DNA of 64,000 nt from an uncultured Flavobacteriales bacterium (lineage in GTDB: Bacteria > Bacteroidota > Bacteroidia > Flavobacteriales > Crocinitomicaceae): assembly GCA_946480815.1 (NCBI GenBank), contig CAMLLB010000010.1, positions 1-64,000 on the forward strand, written 5' to 3'. The notes beneath the pieces were generated by a model. The model was not told where the DNA came from and did not search any database. It was given only the letters and a program-made list of their open reading frames with translations. Numbering within the stretch: position 1 is the first letter of the stretch; each line of letters starts with the position of its first letter. This document shows positions 25,498 to 35,900 of this stretch, piece by piece. The position numbers and the translations under genes were made by a program.

Positions 25498-26519
25498 GTC
25501 GTTATTTCAACATATGCTTTTGGGAATATGATTTCTACAATCCACACATGTTGTGGCTCTTGCTGGCTATTCCTGTGCTTTTGTTTTTCTGTGAATACCT
25601 GCAAAAAGGCCGTGCCGGACAGTTGAAATATGCTAATTCGGAACAGGAACAATTCTCTTATTCGATCGGTTGGGTGCGTTATATCCGCTGGGGAATAAAT
25701 GCATGTTATGCCCTTTCCATGGCCTGTTTGGTCCTGACGTTGGCGGAACCCTATAATACTTCTATTGATCCTCCTAAAATCGACTACAAGAACGGGATCG
25801 ATATTATTTTATCGATCGATGCTTCCGGATCGATGCTGGCACAGGACTTTGATCCGAATCGACTGGAAGTAGCCAAGCGGGTTGCAAAGAAGTTCGTGGA
25901 TTCCAGGAAAGGTGACCGTGTTGGTTTGGTGGTTTATGAAGGAGAAGCGTATACTGCTTGTCCGGCTACACTGGATTACAAATTGCTGAAAGAACAAATT
26001 GCAGCAATTGAGCCCGGTTATCTGGAGCCGGGAACTGCTATCGGAAGTGGTTTGGGAGTTGCAGTAACCCGACTGAGAAGTGACAGCTTACCTTCCAAAG
26101 TCATTATTCTATTAACGGACGGAAGCAGTAATACCGGTCCGGACCCAATGGAAGCCGCTGAACTGGCAAAGGAAAAGAAATGTAAAGTATATACGATCGG
26201 TGTGGGAGCAAACGGTATGGCCCCGACTCCGGTTCAAACACCTTTTGGAGTGATTTACCAGAATGTTCCGGTAGAAATCGATGAAGGAATATTGAAAGAT
26301 ATAGCGGAACTTACCAATGGGAAATACTTCCGTGCGCAGGATGAGAAATCATTGGAAAAGATCTATGCTGAAATTGACAAACTGGAAAAGCGAAAAATGG
26401 AAGATCAGCACCTGGCGGCAGAACCACCGCTGACCCTGTTTCCATTTTTTATCTGGAGCATGTTATTTTCCATAACGGCTTGGGGAGTTCAGCGTTTGAA
26501 ATTCAAACTGGATGATTAA
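25494..26519 (+). CDS. batA: Aerotolerance protein BatA, VWA domain
   Basis: A 341-residue inner-membrane protein with two N-terminal membrane segments (about 19-36 and 63-82), a periplasm- or cytoplasm-facing VWA domain (about 100-290) and a third segment near residue 310. The metal-ion adhesion site reads DASGSM (about 107-112), with further conserved TDGSSNTGPD. In B. fragilis the bat operon supports growth under oxygen exposure; the biochemical role is unsettled. Overlaps: four bases with the preceding gene, eight with batB. Confidence 0.92.
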   Translation: MSRYFNICFWEYDFYNPHMLWLLLAIPVLLFFCEYLQKGRAGQLKYANSEQEQFSYSIGWVRYIRWGINACYALSMACLVLTLAEPYNTSIDPPKIDYKNGIDIILSIDASGSMLAQDFDPNRLEVAKRVAKKFVDSRKGDRVGLVVYEGEAYTACPATLDYKLLKEQIAAIEPGYLEPGTAIGSGLGVAVTRLRSDSLPSKVIILLTDGSSNTGPDPMEAAELAKEKKCKVYTIGVGANGMAPTPVQTPFGVIYQNVPVEIDEGILKDIAELTNGKYFRAQDEKSLEKIYAEIDKLEKRKMEDQHLAAEPPLTLFPFFIWSMLFSITAWGVQRLKFKLDD

Positions 26520-27639
26520 AGAGAAAAACACATATAATCGTTTGGTAAAGCTTTTACTCGTTTCAGAGGCGATCTGGTGGTCTTTTGTACTTATCCTGTA
26601 CGTGGTTGTTCCTTTTGATAAATGGGGAGTAAAACTGCTCCATCCGGAGGTACTCGGATTATGGATGATCATTCCGGTTTTGGGGATCTTGTCCTGGATT
26701 CAATGGAATTGGAAAGCGCGGATTTACCAGGAATATTCCGGTTATGGTTCTACACGGATGTTGTGGGTGAAATTTGAACCGGTGAAAGCTTTCCTGCATT
26801 ATTTTTTATTGCGAAGCACTTATTTTTTCGTTGTTCTGGCTATGGCGCAACCTGTAGCGGGATCCCGAAAAGTAAATGGCTCAAAGCGTATATTGGACCT
26901 GGTTATTTGTCTTGACATTTCGAATTCCATGAACACCAAGGATATGGGGGGGAATAAGTCGAGTCGTCTGACCGCTGCAAAACAGGCAATCGGAGAATTG
27001 CTGAACCAATTGAAAGGCGAACGGATTGCAGTGGTAGTATTTGCCAATGATGCGTATACACAACTTCCGCTTACGATGGATTATGGTGCGGCAAAATTGT
27101 TTGTTCCGGATATTGAAACTTCTATGATCTCAGATCAGGGGACAAATATTGGAAGGGCTTTGGAAGTTGCACAGGAGCAGTTTAAAGATTCCGAATCCGG
27201 GAAAGCGATCCTGGTAATCACAGATGGAGAAGATCACGAAGCACTTTGGAAGGAACAACTCCGGGAACTGAAAAAGAAACACGTAGAATTGGCGTATTTG
27301 GGCCTTGGTTCCACGAAAGGAGGCCTGATCCCCAATAATCCTTACGATGAGTCGGAAGGATACAAACGTGAGAACGGCCAAGCGGTTGTTTCAAAAATCG
27401 ACAAAAAAGGTTTGACCCGAATGGCTGGCGAATCCGGAAGTATTTTAGTAACTTCCGATAGTCCCTTCCCGAATATCTCTGATATTGCAACGAATTACAA
27501 GAACACAAAAAATAAGCAGGTCATGAAAGTGGAATTTAACGTAGATAAAAACTATTTTTACCTCCCTGCAATATTGGCGCTTTTGTGTATGATCTGCTAC
27601 TTCTTTTTACCCATTATCATTAATCCCGATAAGTCATGA
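26512..27639 (+). CDS. batB: Aerotolerance protein BatB, VWA domain
   Basis: A 375-residue membrane protein with hydrophobic segments around 13-35 and 47-62, a third near 100, a VWA domain (about 120-310) and a C-terminal segment (about 350-370). The site motif is DISNSM (about 137-142), and TDGEDHEALW is the later conserved part. Its partner is presumably BatA, with which it is translationally coupled. The start overlaps batA by eight bases and the stop overlaps batC by four. Confidence 0.92.
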   Translation: MIKEKNTYNRLVKLLLVSEAIWWSFVLILYVVVPFDKWGVKLLHPEVLGLWMIIPVLGILSWIQWNWKARIYQEYSGYGSTRMLWVKFEPVKAFLHYFLLRSTYFFVVLAMAQPVAGSRKVNGSKRILDLVICLDISNSMNTKDMGGNKSSRLTAAKQAIGELLNQLKGERIAVVVFANDAYTQLPLTMDYGAAKLFVPDIETSMISDQGTNIGRALEVAQEQFKDSESGKAILVITDGEDHEALWKEQLRELKKKHVELAYLGLGSTKGGLIPNNPYDESEGYKRENGQAVVSKIDKKGLTRMAGESGSILVTSDSPFPNISDIATNYKNTKNKQVMKVEFNVDKNYFYLPAILALLCMICYFFLPIIINPDKS

Positions 27640-28379
27640 AAACAGCAATGATGATCATTTTGTGTGTTTTGGCTTTCAACACCTTTGGGCAGGAATGGAA
27701 AGAAACACTCAACGAAGCCAGAAGTTTATACAAAAAAGGAAACTACAAGGAAGCGTTAAAGTATTATAAAAGAGCCGAACAAATAGCTCCAAATGATGTA
27801 GATTTGTCACAGGAGATTGGTCAGACTGCTTACCGTGCGAATGATTTCAAGACAGCTGCTGAAAACTTTGAGCGTCAGGTGAATAACGCTGAGACGAAAG
27901 AAAAAGAAATTCGGGCTAGAACAAGTTTGGGAGAATCCCGTATGAAACAGCAGGATTTTCAAAGTGCGGTGGATAATTACAAGCAGATTCTGAGAATGGA
28001 TCCTGATAACGAAAAAGCAAGACAACGATTGGTTGAGGCGAAACGATTATTGGAACAGCAGAAGAAGCAACAGCAAAACAAACAAGACAAAGAGAATAAA
28101 GAGCAGAACAAAGACAATCAAAATCAGCAAAATAATAATCAGAATCAACAGAATCAACAGAATCAACAGAATCAACAGAATAATTCAAAGGATAAACAAC
28201 AAAACCAAAACCAGCAAAATCAACAGTCTCAACAACAGAAGAGCGAACAAAAAAAATTACAGGATAAAGAAACCGAGCGCAAACTCGATGAGTTTAGCAA
28301 GCAGGAAATGAATACGAAGAAAAGATTGGATGGTTCAAAAGGTACTACAGGTGGTAAAAGTGCAAGAAAAGACTGGTAA
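27636..28379 (+). CDS. batC: Aerotolerance protein BatC, TPR domain with Gln/Asn-rich linker
   Basis: A 247-residue protein with a signal peptide (ending NTFGQ), tetratricopeptide repeats at about 25-130 (for example KGNYKEALKYYKRAEQIAPNDVDL and QDFQSAVDNYKQILRMDPDN), then a strongly biased stretch (about 139-200) made of Gln, Asn and Lys, and a charged C-terminal end. The TPRs should bind a partner in the Bat complex. The Gln/Asn tract includes a nine-base tandem repeat in the DNA (28140-28181), so its length may vary among strains. Overlaps batB by four bases and batD by 50. Confidence 0.9.
   Translation: MKTAMMIILCVLAFNTFGQEWKETLNEARSLYKKGNYKEALKYYKRAEQIAPNDVDLSQEIGQTAYRANDFKTAAENFERQVNNAETKEKEIRARTSLGESRMKQQDFQSAVDNYKQILRMDPDNEKARQRLVEAKRLLEQQKKQQQNKQDKENKEQNKDNQNQQNNNQNQQNQQNQQNQQNNSKDKQQNQNQQNQQSQQQKSEQKKLQDKETERKLDEFSKQEMNTKKRLDGSKGTTGGKSARKDW
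28140..28181. repeat. Nine-base tandem repeat inside batC
   Basis: CAGAATCAA is repeated four times plus a partial unit, coding for Gln-Asn-Gln. In-frame changes in copy number would alter protein length without a frameshift. Confidence 0.9.
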
Positions 28380-30135
28380 TCAATGGCAATTGTTATTGTT
28401 TTTGTTCACGCTTGTGAGCCAGATTTCTATTGCCCAAAAACCGGTTGTTGCGCTTATATCGGATAAAAAGGAATTAGGTGTGAATGATCACCTGAGTTTT
28501 ACAGTTAATGCCAATGTAGAAGGTTCCATGAAAATTGATTTCCCGGTTGAATTTGAAGTGGATTTGAACATCATGCATGGAATGGAGCAGAAAATGGATC
28601 CGAACGGTAAGATCAAAACTTACTATTACATGCAGCAATCAGGAACTTTCAAAAAAGAAGGAACCTACTCATTTTACGCTTACACTACCTATCGAAACAA
28701 AGTTTACAGATCGAACAAGATTACCATTAAGGTCAATGAGGCTTCTGAAGAAGATAACAAAGTCAATTCAAATGACCCGGTATTCGGTTTCATTCAATGT
28801 AAAAAAACCAGTGTGTACGAAGGAGAACCGATTTTGCTGAAAGCGAAGGTGTTCTCATACATCAATATTGAATACTTAGAGGGCTATTCGGACTTCAAAG
28901 CAGATCTTTCCATGGAAGAACATACTTTCCCGAACGGTCGGGTAGAAGTAGAACAAACACGTGTGAACGGGAAAGATGCCCTGGCATTTGAATACGGAAA
29001 ACAATTACTGATCCCGGTAGGAACAGGAAAATGTCACATCAAACCATTCGAAATGGCTTTGCGCTGTCACGGTTCGCTTTTCTCCAAAACGATGCGCTTC
29101 CGTTCTTCCGGATTGTGCATCAATATTAAACCTTTGCCCGGAAATGCTCCGAAAGATTTCATCGGAGCGGTAGGTGAGTACAGGCTTTCTCAAAAGAATC
29201 CGACAAAAGAAGTAAAAGAAGGAGAAGTATTCACCCTTGAATTGGTCGTTTCCGGTGTAGGAAACCTGCATAATTCCAATGCCCCGAAATTGAAATTGCC
29301 GAGAGGTTGTTCTATTTATGGAGATCCGGAACGAATAGAAGACATTGAATTTACGGAAAGTGGCGCCGAAGGAATGATCACTTACCGGTTCAATATCCAG
29401 GTATTGGAAGGACATGACCTGGCGTTCAATGCTCCGTCAATCAGTTATTTTGATCCTGAGAAAGAAAAATACATTGCAATTAAAGGAAGTGGGTTTAATA
29501 TCCACGTCATTCCGGACAAAAGCTTTAATCCTGTTGTTCTGTCTGGCCCTGCAGCCGGAACGCATACCGATATGGTGGACTTAAAAACTCAGAAAACAAC
29601 CACCTCGGAAGCAAAAAAACAATCCTCTTCCAGGTCTAAATTGTGGGTAGGGATTGTTGCACCGACCAGTTTACTGGGGCTTTTATTTGTATTCCTGGCT
29701 GTTAGAAAGCGCAAGAAAAAAGAAGCTGGAAAAATAGAAATTTCCGAAGCGGATGAGTTTCCTAAAAAACCGATTTTCTTAAGCGAAACAAAAGCGGATC
29801 ACATGTCGCCTTTAGCTTCAGCGATGGCACAAACTCCAATGGAAGCGATTAATTACTGGGCAGATGCTGAAAAACATGTAGAAGATCCGAGTGTATTTGC
29901 AATTCTTTTACCGAAAGCAATCATTCAGCGAATCGAGCAGTGTGAAAAGTGTAATTTCCAATCACGTGAGAAAGCTTTTGACAGGTTATTGGAGACGAAT
30001 CCTGAAATTGCAAAAGGCTTGCGGGAAATTATCGAAATGTGTGATCAATACCGCTATGGGTTTGGCGCTGAGCATTTAGAAACGAAAGAGATTCTTGCAA
30101 ATACCGAAGCATTGTTCAACCAATTGCCTTCCTAA
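28330..30135 (+). CDS. batD: Aerotolerance protein BatD
   Basis: A 601-residue protein in the BatD (oxygen tolerance) family: a hydrophobic N-terminal signal (about residues 19-36, WQLLLFLFTLVSQISIAQ), repeated Ig-like beta domains through residue 400, one membrane segment at about 437-459, and a cytoplasmic C-terminal helical part. The listed ATG lies 50 bases inside batC; a GTG at 28360 would shorten the overlap to 20 bases and move the signal peptide closer to the start, so the start is uncertain. It is the last Bat gene recognised; no batE-like gene follows. Confidence 0.9.
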   Translation: MVQKVLQVVKVQEKTGNQWQLLLFLFTLVSQISIAQKPVVALISDKKELGVNDHLSFTVNANVEGSMKIDFPVEFEVDLNIMHGMEQKMDPNGKIKTYYYMQQSGTFKKEGTYSFYAYTTYRNKVYRSNKITIKVNEASEEDNKVNSNDPVFGFIQCKKTSVYEGEPILLKAKVFSYINIEYLEGYSDFKADLSMEEHTFPNGRVEVEQTRVNGKDALAFEYGKQLLIPVGTGKCHIKPFEMALRCHGSLFSKTMRFRSSGLCINIKPLPGNAPKDFIGAVGEYRLSQKNPTKEVKEGEVFTLELVVSGVGNLHNSNAPKLKLPRGCSIYGDPERIEDIEFTESGAEGMITYRFNIQVLEGHDLAFNAPSISYFDPEKEKYIAIKGSGFNIHVIPDKSFNPVVLSGPAAGTHTDMVDLKTQKTTTSEAKKQSSSRSKLWVGIVAPTSLLGLLFVFLAVRKRKKKEAGKIEISEADEFPKKPIFLSETKADHMSPLASAMAQTPMEAINYWADAEKHVEDPSVFAILLPKAIIQRIEQCEKCNFQSREKAFDRLLETNPEIAKGLREIIEMCDQYRYGFGAEHLETKEILANTEALFNQLPS

Positions 30136-30223
30136 GCTCTTTTTTGACAGAAAAGTTGTTTTAAAAAGATTCACGTTTGATTTTTTTACTACTTTTACCC
30201 CACAAAACACAAATTAAACTATC

Positions 30224-30388
30224 ATGAGCATTTTTGGTATCGTATTGTTTCTTTTGATCGGAGGTATGGCATTTTGGATGTTATTGTTCCTTTTAGGATT
30301 CGTTGTTCCTTTTTGGATTACATTGGGAATCAACCAGCAAATGCGTCCAAAACGTGTATTTGAAAAAGACGAAACAGAAGCAAAGTAA
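30224..30388 (+). CDS. Putative 54-residue small membrane protein
   Basis: An ATG at 30224 opens 54 codons: hydrophobic residues 2-35 (two possible short segments, LFLLIGGMAFWMLLFLLG), then a polar, charged tail ending DETEAK. It lies between batD and rplU, with its own promoter-like DNA upstream and a clean terminator 22 bases downstream, which supports a real small gene. No family was recognised. Confidence 0.65.
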   Translation: MSIFGIVLFLLIGGMAFWMLLFLLGFVVPFWITLGINQQMRPKRVFEKDETEAK

Positions 30389-30410
30389 TTTTGTAAGATA
30401 ATAATTGAGG

Positions 30411-30444
30411 CCCTGATTTCGCTTGCGAACGTCAGGGTTTTTTT
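30411..30444 (+). terminator. Rho-independent terminator
   Basis: CCCTGA (30411-30416) pairs with TCAGGG (30432-30437), with an inner TTCG/CGAA pair, followed by a run of seven T residues; downstream of the small membrane gene. Confidence 0.92.
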
Positions 30445-30579
30445 ATTCCCGTTATTTTTCAAGTGAATTTATTTGCTCGGGACTTCTCCAAAAGGTCTAA
30501 TGAAGGATGCTTTTCCAGGTACATCAAAGAATTTTTCCAGGAAAATACTTCTAACAAGTGAATTGTTGAAAAACTTTAC

Positions 30580-30587
30580 TATCTTTG
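30580..30587 (+). promoter_or_regulatory. Candidate -7 element for rplU
   Basis: TATCTTTG matches TANNTTTG, 30 bases before the rplU ATG. The nearest TTG (30563-30565) is only 14 bases upstream, shorter than the usual 17-23. Confidence 0.5.
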
Positions 30588-30617
30588 CCCTCCAAATTAA
30601 ATTTTAAAACATCTGTT

Positions 30618-30929
30618 ATGTACGCAATAGTAGAAATAGCAGGGCAGCAATTTAAAGTGCAAAAAGACCAAAAGATCTTTGTACACCGTTTGGATGCTGA
30701 GGCAGGATCAAAAGTAGAATTTGATCGTGTTTTATTGGTTGACAACGGAGGAAAAGTGAATATTGGCGCCCCGGCTATCGCAGGAGCAAAAGTTACTGCT
30801 CAAGTGAATGATCACGTTAAAGGTGATACAGTTATCGTTTTCCGTAAGAAACGTAGAAAAGGATATGTGAAAAGAAACGGACACCGTCAATCTTTTACAC
30901 AAATTACAATTACAGATATTAAAGGGTAA
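30618..30929 (+). CDS. rplU: 50S ribosomal protein L21
   Basis: A 103-residue ribosomal protein that binds 23S rRNA. The frame opens earlier (30585), but the N-terminus [15 protein letters not shown] beginning at 30618 is the conserved start of L21, and the earlier codons overlap the promoter-like element. The C-terminal [22 protein letters not shown] is typical. Together with rpmA it forms the usual two-gene unit, 37 bases apart. Confidence 0.97.
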   Translation: MYAIVEIAGQQFKVQKDQKIFVHRLDAEAGSKVEFDRVLLVDNGGKVNIGAPAIAGAKVTAQVNDHVKGDTVIVFRKKRRKGYVKRNGHRQSFTQITITDIKG

Positions 30930-30966
30930 TTCTTCGTCATAATAGACGGATAAAAAATTAGAAAAG

Positions 30967-31236
30967 ATGGCACACAAAAAAGGAGTCGGTAGTTCCAAAA
31001 ACGGTCGTGAATCTCATAGCAAACGTTTAGGAGTGAAAATTTTTGGTGGACAAATGGCAATCGCTGGGAACATTATTGTTCGTCAACGCGGAACTGCACA
31101 CCACCCTGGAGATAATGTTGGAATTGGAAAAGACCACACATTATACGCATTGACTGACGGAACAGTTGAGTTCCGTAAGAAAAGAGATAATCGTTCGTTT
31201 GTATCGGTAGTTCCATTTGAAACTGCGGAAGCTTAA
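30967..31236 (+). CDS. rpmA: 50S ribosomal protein L27
   Basis: An 89-residue protein of the large ribosomal subunit, near the peptidyl-transferase centre. The N-terminus [20 protein letters not shown] is the conserved start, with no leader like that of Firmicutes. The gene follows rplU after 37 bases and ends at a strong terminator. Confidence 0.97.
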   Translation: MAHKKGVGSSKNGRESHSKRLGVKIFGGQMAIAGNIIVRQRGTAHHPGDNVGIGKDHTLYALTDGTVEFRKKRDNRSFVSVVPFETAEA

Positions 31237-31260
31237 TCGAATAATAAATATTTTTTGAGA

Positions 31261-31298
31261 AAGGCGAGTTCCGACAGTTTCGGGATTCGCCTTTTTTT
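31261..31298 (+). terminator. Rho-independent terminator
   Basis: AAGGCGA (31261-31267) pairs with TCGCCTT (31287-31293), followed by T residues; ends the rplU-rpmA unit. Confidence 0.9.
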
Positions 31299-31361
31299 AT
31301 TTTAATTTGCCAATTTTACAAGCGATTCGCCCCGACGGATCAACACTCAAATTCAATTCAT

Positions 31362-32633
31362 ATGTTAGAAATGACTAAAATCCGCGCTGAACGTGATGAG
31401 ATCATCACCGCACTAAAAAAGCGCAACATTGATGTAACGGAGACTATTGATGCAATTATTGCGAAAGACCAGCAATGGCGTTCAGCAAAAACGTCCATGG
31501 AATCCATTGCGTCCGAATTGAATAAGATTGCAAAAGAAATCGGTGAGTTTTTCAAAAGCGGTCAGGTTGCTGAAGCTGAGGCTGCCAAAACAAAAACGGC
31601 AGATCTGAAACAAGAGGAAAACCAGTTAAAAGGACAGGTTGATGCACTGGAGAATGAAATTACCCAATTGCTTTATCAAATTCCGAATGTTCCGAATGCT
31701 TTGGTAGTTGCAGGAAAAAATGAGGAAGATAATGAAACGGTTGAAATAGTAGGTGAACCGGCTGTTTTACACAACCAGGCACTTCCACATTGGGAATTGA
31801 CCAAAAAATTTGATTTGATCGATTTCGAATTGGGAGTAAAAATTACCGGAGCAGGATTCCCGGTCTACAAAGGAAAAGGTGCGAAATTACAGCGTGCATT
31901 GATTCAATTCTTCCTGGAAGAAGCCGAAAAGGCAGGTTACGAAGAGTTTATCGTTCCTCACGTAGTGAACGAAGCAAGTGCGTATGGTACGGGGCAGCTT
32001 CCGGACAAAGAAGGACAAATGTACCACATGCCGGTAGACGATTTATACATGATCCCGACAGCAGAAGTTCCGTTGACGAATATCTATCGTGACGTGGTAC
32101 TTCCTGACGAGAACTTTTCCATCAAAATGACAGGTTACACACCTTGTTTCCGTCGTGAAGCAGGAAGTTACGGAGCTCATGTTCGCGGGTTAAACCGTTT
32201 GCATCAATTTGATAAAGTGGAAATCGTACGAATTGAACATCCGAGAAATACGGACCGTGCATTAACTGAAATGGTGGACCATGTAAAAGGACTGTTGGAA
32301 AAGCTGGGATTACATTACCGTATTTTGCGTTTATGTGGTGGAGATACCGGTTTTGCATCTGCAATGACCTACGATTTTGAAGTGTATTCTGCTGCCCAGG
32401 AAAAATGGCTGGAAGTAAGTTCTTGCTCTCGTTTTGACACGTTCCAGGCAAATCGTTTGAAATTGCGTTTTAAAGGCAGCGATAAAAAGAATTACCTCGC
32501 ACATACCCTAAATGGTTCGGCTTTGGCCCTTCCCCGTATTATGGCATCCATCATGGAAAATTACCAGACTCTTGACGGAATCGAAATTCCGGAAGTACTG
32601 CATAAGTATACCGGATTTACAAGAATAGATTAA
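31362..32633 (+). CDS. serS: Serine--tRNA ligase
   Basis: A 423-residue class II aminoacyl-tRNA synthetase. The N-terminal coiled-coil arm (about residues 5-110) is followed by the catalytic core: TAEVPLTN, motif 2 PCFRREAGSYG...GLNRLHQFDKVE and motif 3 NGSALALPRIMASIMENYQ. All are intact. It charges tRNA-Ser in the cytoplasm. Normal length. It stands alone, with a terminator on each side. The start ATG is preceded by AAATTCAATTCAT with no strong Shine-Dalgarno. Confidence 0.97.
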   Translation: MLEMTKIRAERDEIITALKKRNIDVTETIDAIIAKDQQWRSAKTSMESIASELNKIAKEIGEFFKSGQVAEAEAAKTKTADLKQEENQLKGQVDALENEITQLLYQIPNVPNALVVAGKNEEDNETVEIVGEPAVLHNQALPHWELTKKFDLIDFELGVKITGAGFPVYKGKGAKLQRALIQFFLEEAEKAGYEEFIVPHVVNEASAYGTGQLPDKEGQMYHMPVDDLYMIPTAEVPLTNIYRDVVLPDENFSIKMTGYTPCFRREAGSYGAHVRGLNRLHQFDKVEIVRIEHPRNTDRALTEMVDHVKGLLEKLGLHYRILRLCGGDTGFASAMTYDFEVYSAAQEKWLEVSSCSRFDTFQANRLKLRFKGSDKKNYLAHTLNGSALALPRIMASIMENYQTLDGIEIPEVLHKYTGFTRID

Positions 32634-32656
32634 AAATAATTCACATAAGTTTTAGG

Positions 32657-32690
32657 AATCGCACGGTAATCTTATCGTGCGATTTTTTAT
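32657..32690 (+). terminator. Rho-independent terminator after serS
   Basis: AATCGCACG (32657-32665) pairs with CGTGCGATT (32676-32684) around a ten-base loop, followed by T residues. Confidence 0.93.
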
Positions 32691-32945
32691 TGAACATTTC
32701 AGGAAGGAAGAACTGTGTTAAATATTCATTTATATAGGTGGAATATTCATACAAAAGGTTAATTGATACAACAATGTTTTTGCGCTTTTGGAGTGGTTTT
32801 ATGAAGATTTCAGGGTCAAATTCCAATTATCCAAAGACCAGTGGTAATTTTTTATAGATGAAATAAAATGCATTGTTATTTCTTCGCGGTTTAGACGATG
32901 CAACTTTTTTTGCGTCATTGGGGTGTTGAGTTTAATAACTGTATT
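32691..32945. other. AT-rich intergenic stretch
   Basis: The rest of the 312-base gap between serS and the adhesin is AT-rich and holds no supported gene. Two T-rich stretches ending in TTTTTGCG (near 32776 and 32906) are the only recurring pattern seen. Confidence 0.5.
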
Positions 32946-35900
32946 ATGAAGACTAAAATGCCACTCCATCGTGCGCTGAACTGGTTGTTTGGCGCATGTA
33001 TTTTCGTCCCCCTAATTTCCAATGCGCAGTACTGCGATTCCATAACACCGACATTTGATGTCGACTTGTCGGCAAGTCCATATATGACCTGGGTGAGTCC
33101 AAGTACTGACCGTGATGGATTTTGCTGTGGAGCTATGGCTCCGGATAAATGCCTGGAATTCGTCATTACATTGAATCCGAATTCTGCGGCTGTGGTATTT
33201 AATATTGCTTCAGGAGCTGTTCCTCCGGGAGCACTGTTCTATCAGATTGATTGCGGAACTCCGGTACCGGTAGGTTCTCCAATCTGTCTATATGGAACAG
33301 GACCATTTCACCTGACATTTTGTAAGCCTGGAAATAACATCAATACCTTTTCCATTGAAACCATTCCAGACCCGATATTTGGCCCTAACCTGACATTGGG
33401 AGATGGTTGTTCGGATGAATTATGGGTACAATTTTACGATGAAACTACCATTACGTGGAACAGTATCAACCCGGGCGGATTAGGTTCTCAAAACGGATTG
33501 CTCTCCTGTACAGCAGCTTGTGATACGGTTTTGGCAACCAATAATTCATTGGCTCCACCGGTTGTTGATTACCTGGTTTGTGGTATGGCAGCAAATGGTT
33601 GTACCACTGAACCGATCTGTGATACGCTGACAGTTGCTTTTGCTCCCCCGTTAACTGCAACAATTTTGGCACCCGACACCGTGCTGTGTCCAAATGAATT
33701 AACTGTTCCCGCAACGGCCCAAGCCTTCGGAGGAACACCTCCATATGCTTATTCATGGTCTAACGGTACAAACACAGCAGCAGCGAATCTGACTGTGGGT
33801 ACTCATACGGTAAGCATTACCGACGCAACAAACTGTATTATCCGTCAAGCCACCGTGACTGTATCCCAGTTGCCTGTTCCTGTAGTTGATGCAGGAGCGA
33901 ATATAGATGTATGCCTGAATTACATCGGTGCAATTACATTGACAGCCACAGCTTCCAATACACAAGGAGTTTTATGGTCGGGTGGAACCGGGACCTTTTC
34001 ACCAAGCGATACCTCATTAGTCGTAGATTATTTCCCAGGTGCGGGCGAGTTTAGTACAGGAATCGTTCAGATCGGAATAGAAACCGTAAATAATACCGGA
34101 TGTCCGGAAGCTTCAGACAGTACTCAAATCATTTTTAATCCGGTATTGGAATCGGTTCTGATAGAAACCCAGGATGTTTCCTGTTTTGGAATGACGAACG
34201 GCACGGCCCTGGTGACAATGACTGGACTGACAGGTCCATACACTTTTGCTTTTGACGGAGGGGCTTATACTTCTTCGAATTCGGCTTTAAATTTAGCACC
34301 TGGATCGCATACGGTCAACATCTTAAATTCCATTGGATGTGATACGCTCCTTTCATTCGTAATTTACGAACCACCTCTTTTGCAGGTAAGCGAAGTGGAC
34401 AGAACAAACGTATCTTGTTTCGGAGGTTCTGACGGATCACTTAGTGTACAAGGAACGGGAGGTTATGGGACTTATTCCTATAGCTGGAACACCAATCCTG
34501 TTCAGACCGCAGAAACGGCGGTTGGTTTAAGTGCCGGAAATTATACGGTAACACTTACGGACCAAAACGGATGTACGAGCAATTTGACCTTGGTTGTAAG
34601 TGAACCTTTACCACTGGCAAATAATTTCACTATCGTCCAACCCACTTGTAATGGATTTAATGATGGAAGCATCCAAACCTCCGTTTCAGGTGGAACTGCT
34701 CCATACGCATACAGCTGGAATACCGGAGGAACCGGTGCATCCATCGCAGGGCTGGTTTCGGGGAATTACTCCGTAATGATTACAGACTCAAACGGATGTA
34801 TTTTAAATCAGAATACCTTTGTGCCTCAACCTGCTCCTTTGGCAATAGTGATTTCACCGGATACTACTATTTGTCCGGGAAGCCCGATTACCCTTGAAGC
34901 GCTTGTAAGCGGCGGCACAGGAGCTTACTCATTTGATTGGGCCCCACAAACAGGAACTACGAATCAATTAATCGTTTCACCTGTTGTTCAAACTACTTAT
35001 ACCTGTAATGTTGCGGATGCAAATGGATGTACAATCGGATCTTCTGCTACCATTTCCATGATTTCATTGAATCCGGCGGATATTTATGCGTCCATTTCTG
35101 ATTCGGTTATTTGTTTGGGAGAAACAGTAGTGATAACTGGAGCTTACACCGGTCCTGATCAAACGGTTGTACTTTCCTGGGCACATTGTACTTCTTGCGC
35201 GATTACGCAAAATATAACACCCGGAGCTACAACCACGTATACCATTTCGGCAGTAAATCAGTGTAACCAGGAAATTACCTCCGATGTTACGGTAGTGGTA
35301 TCTGAACCTCCGATTGTGAGTTTAAACCCGGATCTGGGAACGTATTGTCAGGGAGAATATTTTTCTGTTTCGAATTCCGGAACGAACGATCCTGCATGGA
35401 CTTACACCTGGGTTTTTGAAGATGGAAGCATTTCTCACGATATGGTAGCGGTGCACGTATTCAATTCTCCGGGCCAGTTTGATGTTACTTTGACAATTGT
35501 CAATCAATATGGCTGTCAAAGTGCTGCAGCTGCAAGCGGTACCATAACAATTAATCCTCGTGCAATTGCTTCGTTCACAGCAGATAAAATGGTAGTTACA
35601 ACGATTGATCCCGAATTCCATTTCACCAATACGTCCCAGAATGCTTCGGAATACATCTGGCATTTTGGAGATGACGATATGAGTTATGTGACGAATCCGA
35701 CCCACAGTTATGATACATATGGCGAATTTGAGGTAATCCTGAATGCAAATAATGAATACAATTGTCCGGACCAGGCTCGTTTGGTTGTAACCGTAAACCC
35801 GTCATTCGAATTGTTTGTTCCCAATGCATTTACTCCCGACGGAGATGAGTACAACAATACCTTTATGGCAACAGGATATGGTATTTTGGAGAATGATTTT

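Noticed and set aside
28140..28181. CRISPR-like short tandem repeat
   Set aside because: It is a nine-base coding repeat without spacers inside batC.
28033..28311. An arginine/asparagine-rich frame overlapping batC
   Set aside because: It arises from reading the Gln/Asn repeat in another frame.
32898..32945. Longer start for the SprB-repeat adhesin
   Set aside because: The extra 16 residues precede the signal peptide and have no support.
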